In this document: piece after piece, positions 17,464-24,992 of the stretch
Numbering within the stretch: position 1 is the first letter of the stretch
Layout of the letters: each line of letters begins with the position of its first letter
NCBI RefSeq assembly: GCF_030410045.1
Contig: NZ_JAUFRA010000005.1
Location: forward strand, 248,001 to 312,000
Length of the DNA: 64,000 bases
Direction of reading: 5' to 3'
Source of the DNA: Marivivens donghaensis
GTDB lineage: Bacteria; Pseudomonadota; Alphaproteobacteria; Rhodobacterales; Rhodobacteraceae
Made by a program: the position numbers and the translations under genes
The notes under the pieces: model-generated
Database searches by the model: none
What the model was told of the DNA's origin: nothing
What the model saw: only the letters and a program-made list of their open reading frames with translations

Positions 17464-17509
17464 CCTTTGGTGAACGTTGACCCGTTTAGGTCACAGCCGT
17501 TCGCCAAAG
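17464..17509 (-). promoter_or_regulatory. Leader hairpin covering the rarD ribosome-binding site
   Basis: In rarD mRNA sense, CTTTGG pairs with CCAAAG (17509-17504 with 17470-17465), GAACG with CGTTC, and TGACC with GGTCA. This gives 16 pairs in three short stems interrupted by one mismatch and an internal loop. The 3' arm CCAAAG contributes most of the Shine-Dalgarno AAAGG (17468-17464), which is eight bases before the ATG. No T-run follows, so it is not a standard terminator for the upstream chemoreceptor gene. It could be a translational control structure or a DNA operator. Confidence 0.4.
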
Positions 17510-17534
17510 ACAAGAGCCCGTTCTAGGGGCGCAG

Positions 17535-19364
17535 TTAGGCTTGGGTAAATTCCCGTGCCAACGCCTGCATTTCGTCGTCCAGACGCCCCGTCGCCGCGCT
17601 GACTTCATTGAGCGACCGCGACTGTTGGCGGCTCATCTCAGTGATCGTATCGATCAGGCCAGCGATCTCTGTCGCGCCATAGGCAATCTCGGCCAAGGTG
17701 ACGCCACTGGTTTCCACGATTGCGGCACCGTTGCGGACCTCGCAGGCGGATTGTTCGATCAGCTCAGAGACATCGCTCGCTGCGCGGGCAGAGCGTGCTG
17801 CAAGCTGCTGAACCTCGGTTGCGACCACCGCAAAACCACGACCCACATGACCCGCACGTGCGGCCTCTACCCGTGCGTTCAGCGCGAGGAGGTTCGTTTG
17901 GAATGCGATTTCATCAATGATCTTAATGATCGACGTAATTTTGTCCGAGGCCGCACGGATCCGTTCCATCGCCGCATTCGCGTTCTGAACAACGGTGTTG
18001 CCCTCGTTCGCGCTCAGCTGCATCTCATTGGCGAATGTGTTCGCCATCTCAGTTGTCTTGAGCGATGATGACACGGAATTCGCAAACTCTTCAACGGTTT
18101 GCGCCGTGTTCTCAAGGTCATTCGAAATCCGTTCGGACCGCGCCTTGGACTGCTCTGTGCGGGCGACCAACTCGTCCAAACGTTGTTTTTCTTGCTGCGC
18201 GCGAACGGCGTCGGCATCGCGGGTATCGCGGATCGTGTTGCGGAAAATTTCAACCGATTTGATAAGTGTCGAAATGCCGTTGTTGCCGACCTTCGGGAAA
18301 GTCACGTCCAGATTGCCATCAATCATCTGCAAAGCATTACCAACGACCTCACCCAAGACCTCCTGAACGGTGCGTGCCATCATGTAGATCAGGTGGGCCA
18401 CAAAGGCGATCAGCAGAACCGAGATTGCGGTCACAAGAATTAGGTTCTTTGTCGCTTCTGCTTTGGACTCTACGATAACGACATCCAAAAGATCCCATGT
18501 TTCTTGGATATGATGTTCCATCATTGCCAAGCTTGCATCGTAAGCCGCACTCACGTCTGAGACGGAAATCGAAAAATCCCCGTGAACAGCCTGTTTCTCA
18601 ATTTCGGTAACAGCCTGATACTCTGGCGAGGCCAAAAGCGAGCGACCGTGCTCCGCAAATGCGGGGAACGGCGATAGCGTCAAATGGTTCAGACCGATAT
18701 CCACCATCGTCCGCAATTCGATCAGACGACGCAGATCATCCCCGACCATCGCCCGCTTCGAAAAAACCCGCAGCGCCGCTGCCTTTTCATCGTTGGCTGC
18801 TTCTTGGGCCCGCAGAAAATTATTCAAAGATTCGAGAATAAGCGATGTCTCACCGCTGCTCAACGCGCCAGAGGCGTGATCGGCAATATTGATCAGGCTC
18901 TTGTTGATACCCGAGTATTGTTCAATCACTGCTTCCGTCGTGACGTTGCGCTGCTCGACATCATCTCTAAGTTCTTGAAAGAGTTTGATTTCTTCCGAGA
19001 GATCAAGCAGCATTCGCGACAGTTCAATATCTGACCACATGCTGCCTGCATCAGCAAAGTCATGAAGGCCAGCATCGACGAGAGCGTGTTGTGCCATCAG
19101 TTCCTGTTTGCCGATGGAGCCTTCCCCCTCAAGGTACTGAACGCTCAACCACCGTTCTTTCTGCAGCTCAAGAACCAGATTGCTGGTTTGCTCTACGGTC
19201 TCAACAACAACTTCAAGACGATCAACGTCGCGCACCTCATTCAGGCGCTGGATGCCAAGGATACCCGAAAAGACCACAGCCAAAAACAATGGCGCGCCAC
19301 CGACCAACATGTAGATGCTGATCGTCTGCCAGCTGAGGAACCACTTGCGGAGAGTTTTTTTCAT
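17535..19364 (-). CDS. Methyl-accepting chemotaxis protein with NIT-type sensor domain
   Basis: A 609-residue chemoreceptor. TM1 lies at about residues 10-35, and a helical periplasmic domain contains LVLELQKERWLSVQYLEGEG. That matches the NIT (nitrate- and nitrite-sensing) domain signature, usually LQKERGLS. TM2 is near 305-330, followed by a HAMP-like region, a coiled coil and the signalling tip IIDEIAFQTNLLALNARVEA with GRGFAVVATEVQQLA. The tip has ALNARVEAARAG where ALNAAVEAARAG is usual. ATG 19364 was preferred over an upstream in-frame GTG at 19397, which would add 11 residues before the positively charged MKKTLRKWF start. No che genes or methylation-tether pentapeptide are visible. Ligand identity is inferred from the domain only. 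Confidence 0.87.
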   Translation of the reverse strand: MKKTLRKWFLSWQTISIYMLVGGAPLFLAVVFSGILGIQRLNEVRDVDRLEVVVETVEQTSNLVLELQKERWLSVQYLEGEGSIGKQELMAQHALVDAGLHDFADAGSMWSDIELSRMLLDLSEEIKLFQELRDDVEQRNVTTEAVIEQYSGINKSLINIADHASGALSSGETSLILESLNNFLRAQEAANDEKAAALRVFSKRAMVGDDLRRLIELRTMVDIGLNHLTLSPFPAFAEHGRSLLASPEYQAVTEIEKQAVHGDFSISVSDVSAAYDASLAMMEHHIQETWDLLDVVIVESKAEATKNLILVTAISVLLIAFVAHLIYMMARTVQEVLGEVVGNALQMIDGNLDVTFPKVGNNGISTLIKSVEIFRNTIRDTRDADAVRAQQEKQRLDELVARTEQSKARSERISNDLENTAQTVEEFANSVSSSLKTTEMANTFANEMQLSANEGNTVVQNANAAMERIRAASDKITSIIKIIDEIAFQTNLLALNARVEAARAGHVGRGFAVVATEVQQLAARSARAASDVSELIEQSACEVRNGAAIVETSGVTLAEIAYGATEIAGLIDTITEMSRQQSRSLNEVSAATGRLDDEMQALAREFTQA

Positions 19365-19438
19365 GATGCCGTTCTTTGTCACAGGTCTTTGCGTCACAAA
19401 CGGCGTAGTCTTCTGTTCTGTTAGCGCACCGCGCGCTT

Positions 19439-19474
19439 AAAAAAGGAAAAGGCGCGAAAGTATCCTTTCGCGCC
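19439..19474 (-). terminator. sodB terminator
   Basis: Reading on the minus strand: GGCGCGAAAG (19474-19465), a four-base loop GATA, CTTTCGCGCC (19460-19451), then TTTTCCTTTTTT. This is a perfect 10-bp stem with a strong T-run, located 28 bases after the sodB stop and before the chemoreceptor gene. It separates the two transcription units. Confidence 0.93.
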
Positions 19475-19501
19475 CAAACCAATCGTCGTGAGTGCCTGAA
19501 A

Positions 19502-20101
19502 TCAGAGGCGCGATGCCACGTTTTCCCAGTTCACGAGGTTGTCGAGGAAGTTGGTCAGGTAGGCCGGACGCTTGTTACGGAAGTCGATGTAGTAGGAGTG
19601 TTCCCACACGTCACAACCCAACAGAGCGGTCTGACCAAAGCACAGCGGGTTCACGCCGTTTTCGGTTTTGGTCACTTTGAGGCCGCCGTCGGTGTCTTTC
19701 ACCAGCCAGCACCAGCCAGAGCCGAACTGACCTGCGCCTGCAGCAGAGAACTGCGACTTGAATTCGTCAACCGAACCGAACGACTCAACGAGAGCTTTTT
19801 CCAGCTCGCCCGGCATCGCCGACGAACCCGGTCCCATCATTTCCCAGAACTGGTTGTGGTTCCAAAGCTGCGAGATGTTGTTGAAGATACCGTTCTGGGC
19901 AACTGCGGTTTTGTTGTAGGTGCCTACAATGATCTCTTCGAGGGATTTACCCTCCCACTCGGTGCCTGCAATCGCTGCGTTACCGTTGGTGACGTATGCG
20001 TTGTGGTGCAGGTCGTGGTGATATTCCAGCGTTTCTGCCGACATGCCTTTAGCGGCAAGAGCGTCATGTGCGTAGGGAAGATCGGGAAGTTGAAATGCCA
20101 T
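19502..20101 (-). CDS. sodB: Superoxide dismutase, Fe/Mn type
   Basis: Converts superoxide to oxygen and hydrogen peroxide. The 199-residue product starts MAFQLPDLPYAHDALAAKGM and contains the metal ligands of the family: His in LEYHHDLHHNAYV, His in WNHNQFW, and Asp and His in DVWEHSYYIDF. The segment WNHNQFWEMMGPG and the position of Gln in FGSGWCWLV-like context point to the iron form, though metal choice cannot be settled from sequence alone. No signal peptide is present, so it is cytoplasmic. ATG 20101 has AAGAGG upstream, and an in-frame upstream extension to 20176 has no family match. It is a single-gene unit with its own terminator. Confidence 0.97.
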   Translation of the reverse strand: MAFQLPDLPYAHDALAAKGMSAETLEYHHDLHHNAYVTNGNAAIAGTEWEGKSLEEIIVGTYNKTAVAQNGIFNNISQLWNHNQFWEMMGPGSSAMPGELEKALVESFGSVDEFKSQFSAAGAGQFGSGWCWLVKDTDGGLKVTKTENGVNPLCFGQTALLGCDVWEHSYYIDFRNKRPAYLTNFLDNLVNWENVASRL

Positions 20102-20184
20102 CAGAGAAATCCTCTTGGTCTGGTTACTGTTCGCTGCCCTGTAACAAAGCGCAAGCGCGCCTGAGGTCAAGCCCAATCCGCGCC

Positions 20185-21213
20185 CTAGGCCCCCTCTTGC
20201 CGATGGACAGCCTGCAAAAAGGTAAAATAGCTGCGGGCGGTGTCAGCATCGGGCTCATGCGACGATCCCGCAAGCTGAAGTTGCCAATAGAGATCAACAG
20301 TCTCTGCCTCGGTCATCACCTGCGCGAACCGCTCTTGATGCCACGCAACGGCCTTTTGGTGCAGATCGCGCAACGCGTCCGTTTCGATCTCGGCCCACAT
20401 CGCACGGGTGGCGGGCGCATGGTGGCTGATCGCCCAATCCTCAACCGTGTTCCAATTGCGGGACACCCAGTATTTCAGGCCAAGGTCGAGGTGCATCTTA
20501 TTGGGCAACCCTCGCCGCGTTTTCAGCACATATTCCGCAACCGACCGCACCGAATAATGGTTCAACTGAACCAAGGGTTTCGCTGGGACATGACCAAAGC
20601 TGTTGATGCGGTTCGGCATCTGCGCAATCGCGTCAGGCAACGGCCCTCCCGCTGCATCCGCCCAGCGCGCGGTGCCATTGGCGAGCGATTTGGGACGATG
20701 TACGCCCATCTCACCAAACACCGAACGGCGATAGATCGTTTTAAAGAAATGCCCAAGGGGCACAGGAATGGACCGTGTCGCCGCCGTCGTGAACCGTTCG
20801 GTCACGGGCGCATCCGTAAAGCTGCTCTGCCCACCATGGCCGAACAACCGCCACGGCAGGATCATTGCGTCCATGTCTCTATAGAGCAGTGCCTTTAGGT
20901 CAGGCACAGACGGGTCGAGCGCGATGAATTCGTCCACGTCAAAGAACAGCACCCATTCCGCCGCCGAATAGTCAGTATGCCCATAGGCTGTCCGCAGCGC
21001 CTGCCATTGGATCGTCTTTTTGCCCTGCTGGCTGTGGCGCACATGGGTCACCCACCCTGCCCGCGCCAGTTGGTCGAGCATCACATCGGTCCCGTCCTCA
21101 CAATCATTCGAGAACACGAGGAAATGGTCGACGCCCAGCGCACGGTGATGCGACAGCCACTCTAACAAATAGGGGGCTTCGTTCTTTACGCAGGTGACGG
21201 CGAGGATGGACAT
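20185..21213 (-). CDS. GT2-type glycosyltransferase (Glyco_tranf_2_4 family)
   Basis: A 342-residue cytoplasmic glycosyltransferase with a GT-A fold. The N-terminus MSILAVTCVKNEAPYLLEWL leads into HHRALGVDHFLVFSNDCEDG, then KKTIQWQALRTAYG and the metal-binding DxD in VLFFDVDEFIAL. RLFGHGGQSSFTD, a FKTIYRRSVFGEMGVHRPKS block and QLNHYSVRS follow. The same blocks, in the same order, occur in the C-terminal half of the gene at 28837-31089, so the two are paralogs. The start MSILAV (ATG at 21213) was chosen over 30 extra upstream residues because this is where the conserved fold begins. Donor and acceptor sugars are unknown. It lies at the left border of the glycan-related cluster. Confidence 0.85.
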   Translation of the reverse strand: MSILAVTCVKNEAPYLLEWLSHHRALGVDHFLVFSNDCEDGTDVMLDQLARAGWVTHVRHSQQGKKTIQWQALRTAYGHTDYSAAEWVLFFDVDEFIALDPSVPDLKALLYRDMDAMILPWRLFGHGGQSSFTDAPVTERFTTAATRSIPVPLGHFFKTIYRRSVFGEMGVHRPKSLANGTARWADAAGGPLPDAIAQMPNRINSFGHVPAKPLVQLNHYSVRSVAEYVLKTRRGLPNKMHLDLGLKYWVSRNWNTVEDWAISHHAPATRAMWAEIETDALRDLHQKAVAWHQERFAQVMTEAETVDLYWQLQLAGSSHEPDADTARSYFTFLQAVHRQEGA

Positions 21214-21475
21214 CAATTCGGACCTGTTTCTTCGACGGCTCCCTATACCCATAACGGTCCAATGCCGTTTAGGGAATAAGTCTAACCTGTTGATGCGCCG
21301 CAAATCTCCACTTTTAAGTTTGGCGCTAATTTCAGAAACAATCTTGAGGGATGATCAAAATTATATGATATTCGTCAATTATGTAGAGGGCGATAGGGTC
21401 AGAGCACGCCATTCGTTCGCGTAAGAGGGCAAAGGTGATGACACGACCGTTCCGTTTTGAACCAAAGGCCCAATT

Positions 21476-22810
21476 ATGACCGAAGCGTCCCAGACCAATG
21501 CCCCCTCGGCTGAACGGCTGCGCAAGGTCAACCCGTTCTCGCGTCATGTCTGGCAACGTGGGCAGGATATGTATCCCGCGCTTCGCCAACAATTGATCCA
21601 TGATGACTGTGACGGGCTGGAGGATCTGGGCTTTCGGATCTCTATGTGCCTAAGGATGACGGCGGCCTTTCAGACGGGCGACGCACTGGACAAGGTTCGG
21701 ACCGCCCTCGTGCGGAGATATGATCCGACCCACGTTCATGTTCCTTATGTGGCCTCCCTCAACCATCTGCGCCGTTTCGACGATGCCCTGCGCTATGCGG
21801 GACAATTGGCGCGGAGTGAGCCCAACTCGGTTGGCGCGAAACTGCTGCTCATCGATCAGTTCTTCATTGCGGGCTTTCCAGGCAAAGGCATCCAGACGAT
21901 TAAACGGTCCTTGGGCGATGTGATCCAACACAACCGCCAACAAGCCCACAAACTGGTGCGGATTTTGATCGAGGCGGGTCAACTGGACTGGCTGCGGACA
22001 CATTTCCCACAACTGGCCGATCGTCAGCCCCGCAGCGCACAGGCTGACCGTCTGTCAACGGGTCCGTGCGAGGTGCCTGTCTACTGTATTTCTCTGCCTT
22101 CGGATCATCGTCGCCTCGCGACCACGCGGCATTTCACGGACTTTGGCAGCCCCTATCACGTGGTCGAAGGCATATTGGGACGCACCCTCCCTGAGGGGAT
22201 CAAGACCAGCGTCACCCGTGGTGACCGCTCTGTGATCACCGATGCAGAAATTGGCTGTAGCCTCTCGCATATGAAGGCATGGGAAATGGTCGCTCGTGAT
22301 ATTGGGCCAAACGACTATGCCCTTATCATTGAGGACGACGCCCGTTTCATGTTTGGTGCGCCTCGTGGGATGACAGCCACAATCACGGCAGCGCGTGAGG
22401 TCGGTGCGGAACTGGTCTTTATCAATCGCCGTTCCTGTGATGCGACAATCCAGAACTTGCCCTCTCGTGATGTAGAGTTGGCCAATGTCGATGCGGGTCT
22501 TTATCCCGATCCCGAACAATGGAAGCCCCAAGACCCCGGTTGGGGCGGTGACGGCTATCTGGTGACGGGTGCAATGGCGGCACGCCTTGCCGATATGTGG
22601 CTCAAGGTCGGCGTTCTGGGGGCTTTCGATTGGCAGCTGAGCATGATGTGCCACAAACGGCTCCAGCCTTGGCACGACGTTCGGGCACTGAAAAACATTT
22701 ACCGCATACTCGACGGGTCCAAAGATTTGCCGATGATCACGGGCTACACCACCAATACGCCGCTGATCGACACCCGCGACCACGGGTTCAGTAGCATTAA
22801 CGCAGGATGA
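21476..22810 (+). CDS. GT25-family glycosyltransferase with N-terminal helical domain
   Basis: A 444-residue protein whose second half is a family 25 (LPS galactosyltransferase-like, PF01755) enzyme: PVYCISLPSDHRR at about residue 199, then EIGCSLSHMKAWEMV and the acidic motif ALIIEDDARF. A late GDGYLVTGAMAARLAD segment follows. The first about 195 residues have helix-rich, TPR-like spacing (VPYVASLNHLRRFDDALRYA and similar) and no clear family. ATG 21476 has AAAGG eight bases upstream. The next gene begins 13 bases after the stop, and the one after overlaps it, so this is the first gene of a three-gene rightward operon ending in the sulfatase. GT25 enzymes usually add galactose or glucose to lipopolysaccharide cores; the acceptor here is unknown. 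Confidence 0.83.
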   Translation: MTEASQTNAPSAERLRKVNPFSRHVWQRGQDMYPALRQQLIHDDCDGLEDLGFRISMCLRMTAAFQTGDALDKVRTALVRRYDPTHVHVPYVASLNHLRRFDDALRYAGQLARSEPNSVGAKLLLIDQFFIAGFPGKGIQTIKRSLGDVIQHNRQQAHKLVRILIEAGQLDWLRTHFPQLADRQPRSAQADRLSTGPCEVPVYCISLPSDHRRLATTRHFTDFGSPYHVVEGILGRTLPEGIKTSVTRGDRSVITDAEIGCSLSHMKAWEMVARDIGPNDYALIIEDDARFMFGAPRGMTATITAAREVGAELVFINRRSCDATIQNLPSRDVELANVDAGLYPDPEQWKPQDPGWGGDGYLVTGAMAARLADMWLKVGVLGAFDWQLSMMCHKRLQPWHDVRALKNIYRILDGSKDLPMITGYTTNTPLIDTRDHGFSSINAG

Positions 22811-22823
22811 AAGAGGCCACCAC

Positions 22824-24992
22824 GTGAGCGACGACGACCATAACCGCGTCCCCAATTGGTATCGCGAGATTTTCCCTGCGGGCCCCTCTGACGGTTTCTA
22901 CCAAAAGATGGGCTACCACGCGGCGTCGTTTGTGGATCGCGGCTCTGATCGGTTGATCGTGTCCTTTGACAACCTCTCTGACGCAGGGAACCCCTACCTT
23001 GATGTGCAGCCTTGGGCGGCGAAGTTCGTTCAAGACCACGGTTGGTCCCACCTCGGTATCTATTCGCGCGGGCCGTCATGGTATCGCGATGCTCGGGTGA
23101 ACGAATTCTTTGACGACCTAAGGGATCGCAAGTTCTTTGCGCGTTTCAAATCCGTGACCTTTACGGGCACCTCTATGGGGGGCTTTGCTGCCCTCGCCTA
23201 TTCGAACCACGCGCCTGGTTCGATTGTGATGGCGCTCAGCCCTCAATCGACACTCGATCTGAAAAAGGTGCCATGGGAAAATCGGTTCACTAAGGCACAG
23301 GGCTTTGACTGGACCCTGCCCTATTCCGACGCGGCCAAGACGATCTCTAAGGCGCAGAAGATTTACGTCCTCTACGATCACTTCCTCGAAAACGACCGCA
23401 AACAGGTTGAACGGCTGAAGAGCGATAAGATCATCCCGCTCAAGGGCTTTGGTCTGGGACACAAGACAGCGGTTCTCTTGCGCCGCATGGAAATGCTGAA
23501 ACCTGTGATGGAAAAGGCCCTTACGGGGACGCTGACCCAGCAGGATTTCTACAGCATGATCCGCAATCGCAAGGACCTGCTGCTCTATCGCAAGGTCATG
23601 GAAGCACACCTGATCGCACGCGGCAAAGACCACCGTGTACCTGCGCTCCAGCACTCGTTCCGTGCCCGTCGTCGCAAACTTGCCGCTGCGGCGACTGCTG
23701 CGGGCGATCCCAAAACCTCCTCCGACCCTGTCCCTGTCGTCACAGTAGAGGCAAAGACAAAGCCCAAAACCGTCGCCGCACGATCAACGCCCAGCAGTAT
23801 CCGCCACCCCGGTGGGAACGCATGGATGATTGAAGAGCGTGAAGGCGTCATTCGCTATATGTCCGACCGTTACGCTGACCGTGTTATAGGGTTCGAGGAA
23901 CGCGGCGGTATCACCCTCGCCCAGACGCCAGAGGTGGTTCTGGGGCATATCGCCTTTGGTGGCGCACCCAGTTCGGATCGTCCAACGCCGCAGGATTTCC
24001 GCTACCATGTGGTTGACGCCCAACTGAACGGCACTGGCCGCACGGCGGGCGCCCGTGCTATGGGGATCGCCACTAATCTGGTAAAGGACGCCCACAAACG
24101 CGGCCTGCGCACTGTTATTGCGACTGACGTCCTAAAGGCGGGCGTCACAATGACCGAGGCCATGCCTGACGGACCTCTCTTTGACAGGCTAGAGGACGGG
24201 CTCTCGACCGCCGTTGATGCGCTTGATGGCTGGGATAAGACGCTCTTTGTCGATCGTATCTCTCTGCGCCTGCTCACAGGGGCCCCAGACACAACACAGG
24301 CTGAGGCAGCGAGCCATTACGTGCATACGGCGCGGGCGCTCCAACGGGCGATCCCAACGGTTACGGGACAAAAGAGTTTCCCAAAGGTGGTGATCAGCCA
24401 GACCTTTGGTACGCGGACCGATGGGCGGTCGGCGGTTGCCTTAGCAGAAGGGATGCTCGACCTCGACAATCCTGCAACGGGCTTCATCGTTGCGACACCC
24501 ACGTATCCCTTTGCCCTCATGGACGGGATGCCCGCGACACTGGACGGCAGCGCACAAATGCTGGTTGATGAACTAGAGGCGCGTGCGGTGGCCGAGGTGC
24601 AGCAAGGACGCGAATGGCGGTGTCCGTCGCTGCGCTATGCGCTGATCCGTGGATCGGAGATCACATCAGAATTCACCGCGATGTCGGACCTGATCCTACA
24701 GGACGGCGACCACGGGTTCCGCATCCATGATGGCGATGACATCATCATGCCCAAGGTCAAAGAAGTCACAGGAACCACCGTCACCTTGACCTGTGACAAG
24801 GCCCGCCCGACGAAAGACGCCTATCTGACCTACGCATGGGGCATGACCGCAACGGACGATAGCCCCTACCCTGCAAATACAGGTGCACTTCGGGACGGTT
24901 GGCAGGCGCAGAGCGTGTCTGATCCAAAGTCCGTCTTGCACCGCTACGCCCTCTCTGGGCGGGTGAAACTGGTAGAGGCCAAAGACGGATGA
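22824..24992 (+). CDS. Two-domain alpha/beta-hydrolase-like protein of unknown function
   Basis: A 722-residue protein starting at GTG 22824 behind GAGG. The N-terminal domain (about 1-290) looks like an alpha/beta hydrolase: GWSHLGIYSRG, then a nucleophile elbow GTSMGG with Ser117, LYD with Asp185, and GLGHK with His213 as plausible triad members. A basic, Ala-rich linker (about 290-340) follows. The C-terminal domain (about 345-722) includes VVISQTFGTRTDGRSAVALA and FIVATPTYPFALMDGMPATL; I do not recognise it with confidence, though it is reminiscent of SGNH-type esterases. Proteins with the N-terminal domain in related bacteria often carry unhelpful names. It overlaps the sulfatase gene by four bases (ATGA). 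Its N-terminal domain is paralogous to the gene at 31374. An acyl-esterase acting on a glycan is a guess from context. Confidence 0.7.
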   Translation: MSDDDHNRVPNWYREIFPAGPSDGFYQKMGYHAASFVDRGSDRLIVSFDNLSDAGNPYLDVQPWAAKFVQDHGWSHLGIYSRGPSWYRDARVNEFFDDLRDRKFFARFKSVTFTGTSMGGFAALAYSNHAPGSIVMALSPQSTLDLKKVPWENRFTKAQGFDWTLPYSDAAKTISKAQKIYVLYDHFLENDRKQVERLKSDKIIPLKGFGLGHKTAVLLRRMEMLKPVMEKALTGTLTQQDFYSMIRNRKDLLLYRKVMEAHLIARGKDHRVPALQHSFRARRRKLAAAATAAGDPKTSSDPVPVVTVEAKTKPKTVAARSTPSSIRHPGGNAWMIEEREGVIRYMSDRYADRVIGFEERGGITLAQTPEVVLGHIAFGGAPSSDRPTPQDFRYHVVDAQLNGTGRTAGARAMGIATNLVKDAHKRGLRTVIATDVLKAGVTMTEAMPDGPLFDRLEDGLSTAVDALDGWDKTLFVDRISLRLLTGAPDTTQAEAASHYVHTARALQRAIPTVTGQKSFPKVVISQTFGTRTDGRSAVALAEGMLDLDNPATGFIVATPTYPFALMDGMPATLDGSAQMLVDELEARAVAEVQQGREWRCPSLRYALIRGSEITSEFTAMSDLILQDGDHGFRIHDGDDIIMPKVKEVTGTTVTLTCDKARPTKDAYLTYAWGMTATDDSPYPANTGALRDGWQAQSVSDPKSVLHRYALSGRVKLVEAKDG

